The translations under genes and the position numbers were made by a program. A stretch of 64,000 nucleotides of DNA from Saprospiraceae bacterium (GTDB lineage Bacteria; Bacteroidota; Bacteroidia; Chitinophagales; Saprospiraceae): the NCBI GenBank assembly GCA_026986005.1, contig JALSPK010000174.1, positions 16,738-80,737 on the forward strand. The letters are read 5' to 3'. Shown one piece after another: positions 36,488 through 45,560 of the stretch. The notes below the pieces were generated by a model. It was not told the DNA's origin and did not search any database. It saw only the letters and a list, made by a program, of their open reading frames with translations. The stretch's first letter is position 1. The number at the start of each line of letters is the position of its first letter.

Positions 36488-38614
36488 ATGAGCTTAGAAA
36501 CGAAAAACATTAGAAACATTGTTTTATTAGGGCATTCAGGATGTGGTAAGACCACAATGATAGAGGCCATGCTATTTGAAGCAAAAGGAATTTCAAGAAT
36601 TGGAAGTATTGAAGGAAAGTCAACGACTTCTGATTTCACAAATATTGAAAAGGATAAAGGTAATTCTATTTTCAGTACTTTGGTGCATGCAAAGTGGAAG
36701 GACTCTAAAATTAATATAATCGATACTCCCGGATTGGATGATTTTGTAGGGGAAGTAGTTTCTTCAATGAAAATTGCTGATACCGCAGGTATCGTTTTGA
36801 ATAGTACAAGCGGTGTAGAAGTAGGTACGGAATTAGTGTGGGAGAATATTGAAAAATATGGTACTCCGGCCTTTTTTGTTATTAATCAAATGGATCACGA
36901 CAAGTCTGATTACGATAAAACCTTGGAACAGGCAATAGATCGATTCGGAAAGAATGTTTTGCCTTTGCAGTTTCCATATAATCAGGGAACCGGTTTTGAT
37001 AGTATAGTGGATGCCTTGAGAATGGTGATGTATGTATTTCCGGAAGGTGGAGGAAAACCGGAAAAGAAAGAAATTCCCGCTGATGTATTGGAGAGAGCAC
37101 AAGAGATGCATAATGCAATAGTTGAAGCTGCTGCTGAAGAAGATGAAGCATTGATGGAAAAATTCTTTGAAGATGGTTCTTTGAGTGAGGAAGATTTGAC
37201 ACAAGGTCTTAAAATTGCACTTATCAATCAGGATATTTATCCATTGTTTATAACTTCATCCAAAAATAATATGGGAACAGGTAGAGTAATGGGATTTATA
37301 AATGACATTGTTCCTTCACCTGCTGATAGAGCTCCTGCCAAACTTGAGGATGGTGGCACATTGGAATGTAAAACAGATGGACCTAATGCCTTGTTCATAT
37401 TTAAGACAATGTCTGAACCACAAGTTGGGTTGGTATCATATTTCAAAGTCTATTCGGGTATAATTAAATCAGGAGTAGATTTGGAGAATAAAGAAAATAG
37501 GACAATAGAAAGACTAAATCAGATTTTTGTTACCAATGGTAAAACAAGGGAGCAAGTTGATGAAATAGTAGCGGGAGATATTGGTGTAACTGTAAAATTA
37601 AAGAACTCTCATACAAACAATACACTTGCAGAAAAAGGTGTTGATTTCAAGATTGAGAAAATTTCATTTCCTGAACCACGAATTAGGGAGGCAATCATAC
37701 CTCCCGGTAAGGCTGAAATGGAGAAGCTTATGAAAGCGTTGCATCAAATCGAAGAGGAAGATCCTACATTGAAATTGGAACAAAATGCTACACTGAAGCA
37801 AACAATAGTACATGGTCAGGGGCAACTTCACCTCGATATAATAAAGTATCGAATAGAAAAAATGAATGGAATCTCAATGGATTTCACTAAGCCAAAAGTG
37901 CCATATCGTGAGACAATAACTAAAATGTCAGAAGGTAGTTACAGACATAAAAAACAATCAGGAGGAGCAGGACAATTTGCCGAAGTGCATATGAGAATAG
38001 AGCCATATATTGAAGGGATGTCAGATCCTGCAGGTTTGACAGTAAGAAATAAAGAAATGGAAGAATTAGATTGGGGAGGTAATTTGTCCTACTTGTGGTG
38101 TATCGTCGGAGGCTCTATTGATAAGAACTACTCCAATGCGATAAAAAAAGGTATTGTTCAAAGGATGGAAGAAGGTCCATTGACAGGATCAAATGTACAG
38201 GATATCAGAGTTAGTGTATTTGATGGTAAAATGCACCCTGTGGACTCATCAGATATGGCATTTATGATAGCCACTTCATATTTATTTAAAGACTTGTTTG
38301 TAAAATCAGCACCTAAGCTTTTGGAACCAATATATGAAGTGTCAATTTTGTGTCCGGAAGAATCTATGGGAGATATAATGAGTGATCTGCAAACGAGAAG
38401 AGCGATTATTCAGGGAATGGATAGTGAAGGCCATTACCAAAAGATAATAGCTAAAGTACCATTGGCTGAGTTGTATAAGTATTCGTCAATATTGCGTTCG
38501 TTGTCACAGGGTAGAGCCAAGTTCTCACGTGTGTTTTCAGATTATGCACCTGTTCCGCATGAACTACAACAAGGTTTGATTGCAGAATACAAAGCTCAAC
38601 AAGAAGAAGATTAG
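36488..38614 (+). CDS. fusA2: Elongation factor G paralogue (EF-G2-like) with altered GTPase motifs
   Basis: A 708-residue protein of EF-G length and domain order: G domain, domain II (LFIFKTMSEPQVGLVSYFKVYSG), domain III (KLEQNATLKQTIVHGQGQLHLDII), domain IV (VPYRETI, GAGQFAEVHMRIEP) and domain V (EPIYEVSILCPEESMGDIMSDL). The GTPase motifs are off consensus. G1 is GHSGCGKT (residues 15-22); switch I has GNSI instead of GITI (Ser60 for Thr). G3 is DTPGLDDF with Leu83 where the catalytic His normally sits; G4 is NQMD (133-136) instead of NKxD. It stands alone between two repeat copies. Bacteroides EF-G2 is reported to support translation without GTP hydrolysis; by analogy this may be a stress-time translocase. 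Confidence 0.9.
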   Translation: MSLETKNIRNIVLLGHSGCGKTTMIEAMLFEAKGISRIGSIEGKSTTSDFTNIEKDKGNSIFSTLVHAKWKDSKINIIDTPGLDDFVGEVVSSMKIADTAGIVLNSTSGVEVGTELVWENIEKYGTPAFFVINQMDHDKSDYDKTLEQAIDRFGKNVLPLQFPYNQGTGFDSIVDALRMVMYVFPEGGGKPEKKEIPADVLERAQEMHNAIVEAAAEEDEALMEKFFEDGSLSEEDLTQGLKIALINQDIYPLFITSSKNNMGTGRVMGFINDIVPSPADRAPAKLEDGGTLECKTDGPNALFIFKTMSEPQVGLVSYFKVYSGIIKSGVDLENKENRTIERLNQIFVTNGKTREQVDEIVAGDIGVTVKLKNSHTNNTLAEKGVDFKIEKISFPEPRIREAIIPPGKAEMEKLMKALHQIEEEDPTLKLEQNATLKQTIVHGQGQLHLDIIKYRIEKMNGISMDFTKPKVPYRETITKMSEGSYRHKKQSGGAGQFAEVHMRIEPYIEGMSDPAGLTVRNKEMEELDWGGNLSYLWCIVGGSIDKNYSNAIKKGIVQRMEEGPLTGSNVQDIRVSVFDGKMHPVDSSDMAFMIATSYLFKDLFVKSAPKLLEPIYEVSILCPEESMGDIMSDLQTRRAIIQGMDSEGHYQKIIAKVPLAELYKYSSILRSLSQGRAKFSRVFSDYAPVPHELQQGLIAEYKAQQEED

Positions 38615-38639
38615 GAATATTTCCTGATTTTATGTAAGC

Positions 38640-38679
38640 ACTTTATAGACAGGCACTATCTAGTATCTGTCCATAAGGT
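38640..38679. repeat. Back-to-back inverted pair of the repeat terminal motif
   Basis: ACTTTATAGACAGGCACTA (38640-38658) and TAGTATCTGTCCATAAGGT (38661-38679) are imperfect inverted copies of the 19-bp terminal motif, two bases apart, arranged as in 367-404. The second motif begins the unit that carries the conserved short frame at 38721. Confidence 0.7.
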
Positions 38680-38720
38680 CAGGAGATTGAAATAGAATGT
38701 TCGAGTCTGAGGCTTGATAA

Positions 38721-38837
38721 ATGTTTGAAATCAAGGAGTTGATTTTCGTCGATGGCAGTTTCAAACACAAGTATAACGAAGGGATAGGACATTCTAGAAG
38801 GGCTCTGAACAGGGTGTCTTTTTTGTTAAAAAAATAG
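38721..38837 (+). pseudogene. Short repeat-borne reading frame, probable remnant
   Basis: A 38-codon frame opening MFEIKELIFVDGSFKHKYNE. A closely similar peptide, IFEIKELTFVNDCFVHAHNE, is encoded on the minus strand of 61485-61560, inside another repeat-flanked unit. The DNA of the two regions is similar over about 110 bases and both follow a terminal motif at the same distance. Conservation of the peptide suggests descent from a real coding sequence, perhaps part of a mobile element gene. The frame runs into the leader of the downstream epimerase gene, so it is unlikely to be a functional gene as it stands. Confidence 0.45.
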
Positions 38838-38859
38838 TATAGTATTAAAAATAATAATT

Positions 38860-39837
38860 ATGTCCATTGTAATAACCGGAGCCGCAGGATTTATTGGGTC
38901 CGGGATGATTTCTTATTTTAACCAAAAGTATTCTAGCAAATCAATTATTGCTATTGATGATTTTTCAAGGGAAGATAAAAACAGAAATCTTGAAGGTAAA
39001 TCAATTGATGAATATGTGAATAGAGAAAGTTTTATCACAAAAGATGGTTTTAGTTTTAAGGACGTTGAATTGATAGTGCATCTCGGAGCGAGGACAGATA
39101 CTACTGAAATGAATGTTGATGTATTTAACATACTAAATCTAAATTATTCTAAAGATATTTGGAAAATTGCTGTTGCCAATAATATACCATTGATTTATGC
39201 CTCAAGTGCAGCGACTTATGGCGGCGGAGAACTGGGATATGATGATGATGAATCAATTATCCCAAATCTAAAACCTCTCAATCCTTATGGAGAATCTAAA
39301 AATGAATTTGACAAATGGGTGTTGATACAGGAAAATAGGCCACCATTTTGGGCAGGTCTGAAGTTTTTTAATGTATTTGGACCAAATGAATATCATAAAG
39401 GAAGAATGGCTTCGGTTATATTGCATGCTTTTAATCAAATAAATACAACAGGGCAGATGAATTTGTTTAGATCTCACAATCCCGATTTTAAAAATGGTGA
39501 GCAAATAAGAGATTTTGTTTATGTGAAAGATGTTTTTAAAGTCATTGATTTTTTAAGCAATAATCAGGAAAAAGTCGATAGTGGTATTTATAATTTAGGT
39601 ACGGCAAAGGCTAGGACATTTATGGATTTGACGAATAGTGTTTTTTACGCATTAGGCAAAAAGCCGGTAATCCGGTTTGTTGATACACCAATAGATATCA
39701 GAGATAAATATCAGTATTATACGCAGGCCAATATGGATAAACTAAGACGGCAGGGATATTTGGAAGCATTTTATTCATTGGAGAAAGGAGTTGTCGAGTA
39801 TGTACAAGATTATCTGATAGGGGGAAAGTATTATTGA
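38860..39837 (+). CDS. hldD: ADP-L-glycero-D-manno-heptose 6-epimerase
   Basis: A 325-residue short-chain dehydrogenase/epimerase that makes the heptose precursor of lipopolysaccharide inner core. It has the NAD(P)-binding motif TGAAGFIGSGM at the N-terminus, the HLGARTDTTEMNVDVF segment typical of HldD, the Ser-Tyr-Lys active site (ASSAATYGGG, then YGESKNEFD), the FFNVFGPNEYHKGRMAS substrate loop, and GEQIRDFVYVKDV. Length agrees with the family. It is followed 9 bases later by nnrE and probably shares its transcript. Confidence 0.93.
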   Translation: MSIVITGAAGFIGSGMISYFNQKYSSKSIIAIDDFSREDKNRNLEGKSIDEYVNRESFITKDGFSFKDVELIVHLGARTDTTEMNVDVFNILNLNYSKDIWKIAVANNIPLIYASSAATYGGGELGYDDDESIIPNLKPLNPYGESKNEFDKWVLIQENRPPFWAGLKFFNVFGPNEYHKGRMASVILHAFNQINTTGQMNLFRSHNPDFKNGEQIRDFVYVKDVFKVIDFLSNNQEKVDSGIYNLGTAKARTFMDLTNSVFYALGKKPVIRFVDTPIDIRDKYQYYTQANMDKLRRQGYLEAFYSLEKGVVEYVQDYLIGGKYY

Positions 39838-39846
39838 AAACAAATT

Positions 39847-40578
39847 ATGGGATATAATATACCGATTAGTAAAGGAGAAATACCGTTTATTACAACTAAA
39901 CAAATGATTGAAGTGGATAGGCTGATGATTGAAAAGTACAATATCAATCTTGTTCAAATGATGGAAAATGCAGGCCGATGTCTTGCAATAGTAGTCAGGG
40001 ATGCAATAATTTTGAATGATGGTAGTAAAGTGTTGATAATAGCAGGTGCAGGTGGCAATGGAGGTGGAGGTATGACTTCAGCTAGGAGACTATATAATTG
40101 GGGGTATGATGTAAATGTATTGATAACATCCGACAGGAATAAATATCAAGGAACAATCAAATCTCAGTTACGAATATTAGAGAATATTGGGGTTAGTATA
40201 GTGGAGCAAAAGGATTTTGCTTTTGAGCAACATTATGATGTAATTGTTGATGCAATGATAGGATACAGTCTAAAAGGAGAGTTGCGTAAAAATGCGATTC
40301 GAATAGTAAATTGGGTCAATCAAAGCAAATCATTTGTAGTCTCACTTGATGTGCCTTCAGGTATTGATTCTACTACAGGGGAGCTTCGACCTGTTTGTGT
40401 GAATGCAAATACAACTATCACACTGGCATTGCCTAAGATTGGATTCAGAAAAAGGGAGAGTGAGATAGGTAGACTTTTGCTTGCGGACATTAGTGTTCCT
40501 ACCGGGCTTTACGAACAAGGTTTAGGAATAAAGGTTGATAGTATTTTTAGTAAAAGTGATATTGTTGAGCTGCGGTAG
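39847..40578 (+). CDS. nnrE: NAD(P)H-hydrate epimerase
   Basis: A 243-residue YjeF N-terminal-type epimerase that repairs damaged NAD(P)H by interconverting the R and S hydrates. It opens with FITTKQMIEVDRLMIEKYNI and MMENAGR, then the glycine-rich GAGGNGGGGMTSARRL motif, the DVIVDAMIGYSLKG strand with the catalytic Asp, and SLDVPSGIDSTTG. It lacks the fused hydrate dehydratase (carbohydrate kinase) domain of the usual bifunctional Nnr, so that activity must come from another gene. It lies 9 bases after hldD. Confidence 0.88.
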   Translation: MGYNIPISKGEIPFITTKQMIEVDRLMIEKYNINLVQMMENAGRCLAIVVRDAIILNDGSKVLIIAGAGGNGGGGMTSARRLYNWGYDVNVLITSDRNKYQGTIKSQLRILENIGVSIVEQKDFAFEQHYDVIVDAMIGYSLKGELRKNAIRIVNWVNQSKSFVVSLDVPSGIDSTTGELRPVCVNANTTITLALPKIGFRKRESEIGRLLLADISVPTGLYEQGLGIKVDSIFSKSDIVELR

Positions 40579-40650
40579 GCAATTAAGCTAAACCATCAAA
40601 GGGTTTTGTAATAATACAAAGATATTTTATAGCTTTTAATAAAACTTAGT

Positions 40651-40658
40651 TACTTTTG
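40651..40658 (+). promoter_or_regulatory. Candidate -7 element of the DUF5606 gene
   Basis: TACTTTTG matches TAnnTTTG, 24 bases before the ATG at 40683. No TTG at the expected spacing. Confidence 0.35.
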
Positions 40659-40682
40659 CGATTTAAATCAAATAAAAAATAG

Positions 40683-41087
40683 ATGAAACTTGATAAATAT
40701 ATTGCAGTAAGTGGTTTTCCCGGATTGTTTGAGTTAGTTAATACCCGAAGCAATGGGTTATTGATTGGTGATTTGGATACCGGCAAAACGAGGTTTGTGT
40801 CTACTAGAAAACATCAATTTACGCCCTTAGGGACTATTGCTATTTATACTTATGATGATTCTACAGAGTTGAGTGTTATTTTTAAGACAATGTTTGAAAA
40901 GAAAGAAGAGCATCCTATTGTTGCATACAACTCTGATTCTGCTACAATCAAGGAGTATTTTGGAAAAATATTACCTGATTATGACCCAGATAGAGTGCAT
41001 ACTAGTGATATGAAAAAAGTGATTAAGTGGTATGGTTTCTTAGACAAAAGGGGCTTGCTCACTTTTGAAAGCGATGAGGAAGAATAG
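40683..41087 (+). CDS. DUF5606 family protein
   Basis: A 134-residue cytoplasmic protein without signal or membrane segments. The opening LDKYIAVSGFPGLFELVNTR, followed by GLLIGDLDTGKTRFVSTRKHQFTPLGTIAIYT, matches the DUF5606 family found in Bacteroidota. The second half is alpha-helical and acidic (IFKTMFEKKEE, then DMKKVIKWYGFL). Function is unknown. It converges with mutS2, with only one base between the stop codons, so there is no room for a separate terminator. Confidence 0.8.
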   Translation: MKLDKYIAVSGFPGLFELVNTRSNGLLIGDLDTGKTRFVSTRKHQFTPLGTIAIYTYDDSTELSVIFKTMFEKKEEHPIVAYNSDSATIKEYFGKILPDYDPDRVHTSDMKKVIKWYGFLDKRGLLTFESDEEE

Positions 41088-41088
41088 A

Positions 41089-43470
41089 TTATTTTAATTT
41101 CACAAAAGTGATTCCATCTCCTCCTTGGTCTAAAGGCGGATGCCACAGTTCTTCAATGGTGTCGTATTGCTTGGAGATTTGTTTTACTGTATTGCGTAAG
41201 ATACCATTTCCTTTGCCGTGCAATACTTTCAATAGACTAGCACTTGAAAGAAGAGCATTGTCAAAAAACTCTTGGAGAGTATCCATCGCCTCTGTTTTTG
41301 AGTAGCCTCTTATATCAATTGTCGTTTCAAATTTTGTGGACTTTGCAAATATTTTGGTTTTTATGCTAGCAGAGCTATTCATTGCGATAGGTTTTTTAGA
41401 AGGAATCAGGTCATGAAGAGGAACTGTTATAGTCATATTGCCTGTTTCTATTTCTGCTTTATTTTTTGATATCTTCAGTAATTGTCCAAAAATATTTCCG
41501 GATTTTAATTTGACATAATCACCATTTTTAAGTTGTTTCCAGTCTTTTTCAGTTGCAACGATGATGTTTTTACTTAGTTCTTTGGAGTCTTCGATTATAT
41601 TTTTCTTTTTATCAGAAATATTTTGGGCTAGTTTTTTGGCATCTTCAATTTTCTGATTTTTTCTTAAGTCCCGTATCAAATTATGTACTTCTTTGCCGGA
41701 TTTGTTGAGTTCGATTAGTTTCAATTGCTTTTTCTCCAGCTTAAGCTTCTTTTTTGCAAAGTCGAGTTCTTTTTGCATTGATTGATATTTAGCTGTAAGT
41801 TTATCCAATTGCAACTCTTTTTTCTTAAGAGTGAGTATCTTATTTTCAAGTTCAGCTTTATCACTTTGCAAGTCAACTAAAAGCTCCTCTATTTTTTTTA
41901 TATTTTTGCCGGCTTTAAATCTGGCATAGTTGAGTATTTTTTTAGGTAATCCTGTATTTTGAGCTATTTCGAATGCAAAAGAACTCCCCGGTTTTCCTAA
42001 AATCAATTGATATGTCGGATGCATTTTTTTCTTATCAAAATGCATTGCAGCATTAATTATGCCTTTTGTTTTAAAGGCATAAACTTTTATATTGCTATAA
42101 TGTGTTGTTAATACTCCCCACGATTTGACAATATTGAGCTCCTTAAGAATAGCCTCAGCTATAGCACCCCCTATTTTTGGGTCTGTACCTGAACCAAATT
42201 CATCAATTAAGATTAATGACTCATTGTCTGAATTATTTAAAAAAGTTTTCATGTTTTTAAGTCTCGAACTATATGTGCTCAAGTCATCTTCTACTGATTG
42301 TTGATCACCTATATCAGCAAAAATCTTTTTAAAAATCCCTAATTTTGATTTGGCATCTGCAGGGATTAAAAATCCTGATTGTGCCATCATTTGAAGTAAT
42401 CCTACCGCTTTTAATGTTATGGATTTGCCTCCGGCATTAGGTCCACTTATCACTAATATTCTATTGCCTTTTTTTAAATGCAAATCAAATGGAATCGTTT
42501 TTGTTTCCGTATTTTTATTTTTAAGATACAATATAGGATGAAAAGCTTTTACAAAATATAGCCCGGGTTTTGGATCTAGTATTGGCTTATTGGCTTTCGT
42601 TTGAATTGCGATATGTGCTTTTGCAGAAATAACATCAAACTCTACCATGATATCAAGACTATTCCTTATTGTCTCAATGTAGGGACGAAGGTTATTGCTT
42701 AGTTTTTTAAGGATTTTGTAGATCTCTTTTTTTAATTCAGCATCTAGATTGAACAAATCATTGTTGAGACCAATTATCAATTCAGGTTCTATGTATACAG
42801 TTTTGCCTGTAGCAGATTCATCATGGATAATACCTTTGATTTTCCTTTTATTTTCTGCAGGAAGTATAAGGACTCTTCTTCCGTTTCTGTATGTTTCGAT
42901 AGTTTCACTGAGCAATCCTTTGCTTTTGAGGTCAGTTGCAATGGTATTGAAAACCTTGTTTATTTCAATTTGTTTGGATCTGATAGACCTTGATATTCGC
43001 ATCAGTTCCGGTGAAGAATTTGGTTTTATCTCTCCGTTTTCATCCAATACTTCATCTATTATTGTATTAAGCTCTTGTGGTATATCAATGAGAAGTGATA
43101 ATTCTCCAAGAGTAGGGTATTGTTCTTTGCGCAATGGAGTGAAGTATTTTTTTAAGTTGATAGCTCCTTTTATAATTGCGTTTATTTCCTGCAAGGTTTC
43201 AATAGATAATACAAAACCAATAATTCTCAAATTTTTCAAATGCTCTTCTACATCAGTATAGTTATGAATAATAAGAGGAGAATCGCCGGAAATCGATGTT
43301 TTCATCTCATCTACTTGAAGAAGTTTAATTTCAAGTGAATCTATATCGGATATAAAGGGAGTATTATCCAATTTTATTTTGCCTAAAAGTCCTGTGCAGT
43401 AAGATTTAGTAAGACTAATAATCTTATCATATTCAAGAGTATTTGTTATATTATTGGGATAAAGTTGCAT
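41089..43470 (-). CDS. mutS2: Endonuclease MutS2 with Smr domain
   Basis: A 793-residue MutS homologue without the mismatch-recognition domain. The ATPase has a Walker A (ISGPNAGGKSITLKAVG), Walker B (LILIDEFGSGTDP) and the following GGAIAEAIL and THYSNIK segments. A long coiled coil occupies about residues 510-640 with many Lys and Leu. The C-terminal Smr nuclease domain is complete (TIDIRGYSKTEAM, LKVLHGKGNGILR, then HPPLDQGGDGITFVKL). MutS2 acts on branched DNA in recombination or, in some bacteria, on collided ribosomes. It converges with DUF5606 and is divergent from holA. Confidence 0.95.
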   Translation of the reverse strand: MQLYPNNITNTLEYDKIISLTKSYCTGLLGKIKLDNTPFISDIDSLEIKLLQVDEMKTSISGDSPLIIHNYTDVEEHLKNLRIIGFVLSIETLQEINAIIKGAINLKKYFTPLRKEQYPTLGELSLLIDIPQELNTIIDEVLDENGEIKPNSSPELMRISRSIRSKQIEINKVFNTIATDLKSKGLLSETIETYRNGRRVLILPAENKRKIKGIIHDESATGKTVYIEPELIIGLNNDLFNLDAELKKEIYKILKKLSNNLRPYIETIRNSLDIMVEFDVISAKAHIAIQTKANKPILDPKPGLYFVKAFHPILYLKNKNTETKTIPFDLHLKKGNRILVISGPNAGGKSITLKAVGLLQMMAQSGFLIPADAKSKLGIFKKIFADIGDQQSVEDDLSTYSSRLKNMKTFLNNSDNESLILIDEFGSGTDPKIGGAIAEAILKELNIVKSWGVLTTHYSNIKVYAFKTKGIINAAMHFDKKKMHPTYQLILGKPGSSFAFEIAQNTGLPKKILNYARFKAGKNIKKIEELLVDLQSDKAELENKILTLKKKELQLDKLTAKYQSMQKELDFAKKKLKLEKKQLKLIELNKSGKEVHNLIRDLRKNQKIEDAKKLAQNISDKKKNIIEDSKELSKNIIVATEKDWKQLKNGDYVKLKSGNIFGQLLKISKNKAEIETGNMTITVPLHDLIPSKKPIAMNSSASIKTKIFAKSTKFETTIDIRGYSKTEAMDTLQEFFDNALLSSASLLKVLHGKGNGILRNTVKQISKQYDTIEELWHPPLDQGGDGITFVKLK

Positions 43471-43577
43471 TTAATCCTATTTGTTGGGTGCGAAGGTACA
43501 TAAAGGAATGAAATGTAAAATTATTTCTTTGATTTTATTTTTAAACTATTTCGTGATAGAATTATAATAAAATAAGT

Positions 43578-43585
43578 TATTTTTG
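43578..43585 (+). promoter_or_regulatory. Candidate -7 element of holA
   Basis: TATTTTTG matches TAnnTTTG and lies 16 bases before the TTG start at 43602. It implies a very short leader and supports that start. Confidence 0.35.
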
Positions 43586-43601
43586 CAAAAAATAAAGAAA
43601 G

Positions 43602-44600
43602 TTGACATTTGATAAAATTTTGGAAAGTATTAAAAAAAAGGATTTCTCGCCGGTGTATTTTTTACATGGAGAGGAGGCATTTTTTATTGAGAAAATTGTA
43701 GAGGCTATTCAGGAAGGTGTGCTTTCAGAGCAAGAAAGAGATTTTAATCAAATGGTTTTCTATGGCAAAGATGCATTAGCAAAAAGCATAATTGGAAGTG
43801 CAAGGCAATATCCTATGATGGCACAAAAGAGGGTAGTGATATTGAAGGAAGCACAGCAAATGCGAACTCTTCAGGATTTATTACCATATATTGAAAAGCC
43901 GGTCAATTCTACAGTTTTAGTTATTGCATATAAAGGGAAAAAAATGGATATGCGTAGTTCCTTTGCTAGAAAAATCAAAGAGAACGCAATTTTATTTGAA
44001 TCAAAAAAGCTGTATGAAAATCAAGTAGGTAGTTGGATAAAGACCTATTCGAAAAGCAAGGGTATGACGATGTCTAATGATGCATGTAGTCTTATGACGG
44101 TATTATTGGGAACGGAATTGTCAAAAATAGATAATGAACTGGATAAATTGAAAATTGCAGTTGGTATTGACAGAAAGGTAGAATTGATAGATGTAAAGAA
44201 TAATATCGGACTGAGTAGGGAATATAATGTGTTTGAATTGAATAATGCCCTTGGGGCAAAAGATGTAGCAAAAGTTTTTAGAATTATTGATGTATTCAGT
44301 ACAAATATTAAGCAGTATCCTATTATTTACATAATTATCACGCTTTATGGATATTTTTCTAAGGTTCTGATAGTGTCAGAAAATATTAGGAAGTCAGACG
44401 ATGAATTAAGCAAACTGGCAAAATTTAATAAGTTTTTTGCTAGGGATTATAGGTTGGCTGCAAAAAATTACTCGCGAAATAAATTGATTGAGATTATAAG
44501 TATTTTGAAAGAGTATGATTTGAAAGCAAAAGGAGTAGAAGTGAGGGCAGTAGATCAAATAGGGATTATGAAAGAGATGATGTTGAAAATATTATCATAA
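43602..44600 (+). CDS. holA: DNA polymerase III subunit delta
   Basis: A 332-residue clamp-loader subunit that opens the sliding clamp. The start is a TTG; the first residues TFDKILESIKKKDFSPVYFLHGEEAFFIEKI are the standard opening of bacterial delta, including the FLHGEE strand. The ARQYPMMAQKRVVILKEAQQM segment and the GREYNVFEL-like region (LSREYNVFELNNALG) in the third domain are also typical. Length matches. It stands divergent from mutS2 with 131 bases between. Confidence 0.92.
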   Translation: MTFDKILESIKKKDFSPVYFLHGEEAFFIEKIVEAIQEGVLSEQERDFNQMVFYGKDALAKSIIGSARQYPMMAQKRVVILKEAQQMRTLQDLLPYIEKPVNSTVLVIAYKGKKMDMRSSFARKIKENAILFESKKLYENQVGSWIKTYSKSKGMTMSNDACSLMTVLLGTELSKIDNELDKLKIAVGIDRKVELIDVKNNIGLSREYNVFELNNALGAKDVAKVFRIIDVFSTNIKQYPIIYIIITLYGYFSKVLIVSENIRKSDDELSKLAKFNKFFARDYRLAAKNYSRNKLIEIISILKEYDLKAKGVEVRAVDQIGIMKEMMLKILS

Positions 44601-44712
44601 ATAATATTGCAAAACATAATATTTAATAATTTGTTTTGTTTATGATAGGTAGAATGTAAATGATTTGAAAGATACGTATGTTTTAAAACATATTGATAAG
44701 AATAATTGATGT

Positions 44713-45525
44713 ATGCAAATTAAAAAGCTGTTTTTTGTTTTATTATTGATTGTGACTGTACAGTTGAATGTAAAATCACAAGGATACGAGTTAGGGGGAT
44801 GGTTAGGTATTTCCAATTATTTTGGAGATTTGAACCCTACTTTTAATCTAAGAAAACCGGGTCTTGCTGGAGGTGTGAACTTAAGGGTTTTGTTTAATGA
44901 TAGAATATCTTATAAATCAACAATAAGCCTTACTCGTTTTGGTGCCAATGATAAATACGCAACGAATTCTTTTGATAAAAAAAGGAATCTGAGTTTTAAA
45001 ACATTTATAGTAGACTTTAACAATCAGATTGAATTCAATTTTTTGCCTTATGTGCATGGTTCATCTGATTATTTCACCCCGTATTTGGCTGGAGGGCTGA
45101 ATGTGTTTTATTATGATCCGAAAGCAGAATATGAAGGGAAGTATTATAGTTTGAGAGAGTTGGGAACAGAAGGACAGGCGCTAGGTGAGGAGTATTTTCA
45201 GTATTCTGCGGGGTTATCTGTTGGAGGCGGTTTGAAATGGGATATTTCTACAACTTTGAGTATGAATATTGAAATGAGTTACCGTTTTATTTTTACAGAC
45301 TACTTGGATGATGTGAGTAAGTCGTATCCCAATGTTAGAGAATTGAGATCTCTAAGAGGTGATATCGCGGTTAAATTATCGGATAGATCGGGTATACCCG
45401 GATTTGCAATACAGGGAAAGCAAAGGGGTAATAGTAGGGATAATGACCGTTTTTCATTTATTCAACTGAGCATGATGTATTATTTTGGATCATTAACATG
45501 TCCTCCGATAAATAGATTTGATTAA
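44713..45525 (+). CDS. porG: DUF6089 family outer-membrane protein, PorG-like T9SS component
   Basis: A 270-residue beta-barrel-type protein with a signal peptide (LFFVLLLIVTVQLNVKSQ). The mature start GYELGGWLGISNYFGDLNPTF is characteristic of the family, followed by GLAGGVNLRVLFNDRISYK, FNNQIEFNFLPY, FTPYLAGGLNVFYYDPKA and the final SFIQLSMMYYFG strand. PorG is an outer-membrane protein that holds the GldK/GldN (PorK/PorN) ring in type IX secretion. With gldKLMN in the same window, a T9SS role is likely, though DUF6089 also includes proteins without a tested function. Confidence 0.75.
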   Translation: MQIKKLFFVLLLIVTVQLNVKSQGYELGGWLGISNYFGDLNPTFNLRKPGLAGGVNLRVLFNDRISYKSTISLTRFGANDKYATNSFDKKRNLSFKTFIVDFNNQIEFNFLPYVHGSSDYFTPYLAGGLNVFYYDPKAEYEGKYYSLRELGTEGQALGEEYFQYSAGLSVGGGLKWDISTTLSMNIEMSYRFIFTDYLDDVSKSYPNVRELRSLRGDIAVKLSDRSGIPGFAIQGKQRGNSRDNDRFSFIQLSMMYYFGSLTCPPINRFD

Positions 45526-45560
45526 GGGTATTTTTTTTTAACACTAATTAAAATGTATTG

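Noticed and set aside
42749..43261. 170-residue plus-strand frame
   Set aside because: Antisense to mutS2, rich in Ser/Leu/Ile with no recognisable motif.
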